Source of the DNA: Bacteroidaceae bacterium
GTDB lineage: Bacteria; Bacteroidota; Bacteroidia; Bacteroidales; Bacteroidaceae
Reading direction: 5' to 3'
Length of the DNA stretch: 6,142 bases
NCBI GenBank assembly: GCA_017557475.1
Contig: JAFYYO010000008.1
Span: 1 to 6,142 of the forward strand
A model generated the notes under the pieces. The model saw only the letters and a list, made by a program, of their open reading frames with translations, made no database searches and was not told the origin of the DNA. Shown in pieces: positions 5,771-6,142 of this stretch. The position numbers were made by a program, and so were the translations under genes. Position 1 is the stretch's first letter. Every line of letters starts with the position of its first letter.

Positions 5771-6142
5771 GTGAGAAAACATTTTAGTCATGATTGGGTG
5801 TGCAGATGCTCGCCCAATAGTGGATTCGTGTACATGGAAGCCAAGATGCTGTCGGACATCGTGAATAAAGGCATGCGAGCGCTCGTCTCCGCTTCAACCT
5901 GTCCACGAAAGGCTCAAAAAGGACTCTTGCTTGGCGACCTCTGCCAGGAAGCCGGCCACCTGATATGGGCTTTGAAAGTCTGGAAGTTTACGCTGAGAGA
6001 AATTCATGCAAAGGACTACGACGACTGGATCGACGTGAGCTTCCATACGGAATACGTCAGGTTGAGGGATGTCATTTCCGATGGTGCTTGCGAGGTTATC
6101 GGTCGCCGCATCGACGAGGTAGAACGGAGTCTCGGGCTCTTA
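5771..6142 (+). CDS. Partial hypothetical protein, possibly Avd-like four-helix bundle (3' end cut by window edge)
   Basis: The frame is open from the TAA at 5756-5758 to the window end, giving 124 codons if it starts at GTG 5771. Other in-frame starts are GTG 5798, GTG 5828 and ATG 5834, the last giving 103 codons. No Shine-Dalgarno decides; 5771 is favoured only as the first. The sequence is unusual in W, C and H content and looks largely helical: about 22-42, 47-78 and 88-121. A P45-R46-K47 turn follows the first helix, LGD is at 54-56, and the C-terminal segment reads IDEVERSLG (114-122). This order resembles Avd, the accessory protein of diversity-generating retroelements, where a PRK-like turn and an EVGR-LG-type ending occur. 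The resemblance is from memory, at pattern level only, and 23S-intervening-sequence-type four-helix proteins are an alternative. Codon use looks like a real gene. It directly follows the structured leader under the same promoter. No reverse transcriptase motif is present in the window. Confidence 0.6.
   Translation, partial: MRKHFSHDWVCRCSPNSGFVYMEAKMLSDIVNKGMRALVSASTCPRKAQKGLLLGDLCQEAGHLIWALKVWKFTLREIHAKDYDDWIDVSFHTEYVRLRDVISDGACEVIGRRIDEVERSLGLL
5793..5818 (+). other. Hairpin at the start of the terminal gene
   Basis: ATTGGG (5793-5798) pairs with CCCAAT (5813-5818) around a 14-base loop. The arm and loop contain GGGTGTGCAGA (5796-5806), an exact copy of leader bases 5718-5728 that form the 3' side of the leader's longest hairpin. 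It lies about 22 bases after the favoured GTG start and could influence translation. Confidence 0.45.

Noticed and set aside
5790..5864. 24-codon cysteine-rich frame from ATG 5790
   Set aside because: It overlaps the longer open frame in another register, has no ribosome-binding signal, and is within chance expectation.

Overview
The window looks like a chromosomal segment of a Bacteroidales bacterium, probably Prevotella-like. The evidence is an oxygen-reducing cytochrome bd operon led by a small DUF4492-type gene, the Bacteroidota form of CydB, and several promoters of the TTG-N19/21-TAnnTTTG type used by the Bacteroidota primary sigma factor. Short tandem heptamer repeats sit between genes, and one lies inside a gene. 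The genus is an inference from general resemblance.

Layout. Bases 1-1249 (minus) hold the first 416 codons of sufB, the Fe-S cluster scaffold gene; its 3' end and any sufC/D/S genes lie beyond the left edge. Bases 1250-1459 are a spacer with the sufB promoter, a long hairpin and a weak cydB terminator. Bases 1460-4467 (minus) form a three-gene operon read DUF4492 gene, cydA, cydB, encoding cytochrome bd quinol oxidase; cydA and cydB overlap by four bases. Bases 4468-4591 hold two divergent promoters, one for the oxidase operon and one for a YhcH/YjgK/YiaL-family gene (4592-5056, plus). Fe-S assembly and high-affinity oxygen reduction are thus neighbours, but a terminator-like hairpin and a separate sufB promoter argue for independent transcription.

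Bases 5057-5606 contain no convincing gene but are dense in repeats: a 174-bp inverted-repeat-bounded segment with a perfect 20-bp palindrome, an 8-bp-stem hairpin, and two heptamer repeat tracts. From 5583 the character changes. A good promoter is followed by a roughly 150-nt leader predicted to fold into several hairpins, including a junction closed by a perfect 11-bp helix. Fifteen bases after it an open frame begins that runs off the right edge. This frame is absent from simple closed-ORF calling because it has no stop in the window and probably starts with GTG. Its predicted helices and a few key residues resemble Avd, the four-helix-bundle accessory protein of diversity-generating retroelements, but the match is weak. 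The structured RNA plus helical protein is the least explained and most interesting part of the window; sequence to the right of base 6142 is needed to tell whether a reverse transcriptase or another partner follows.
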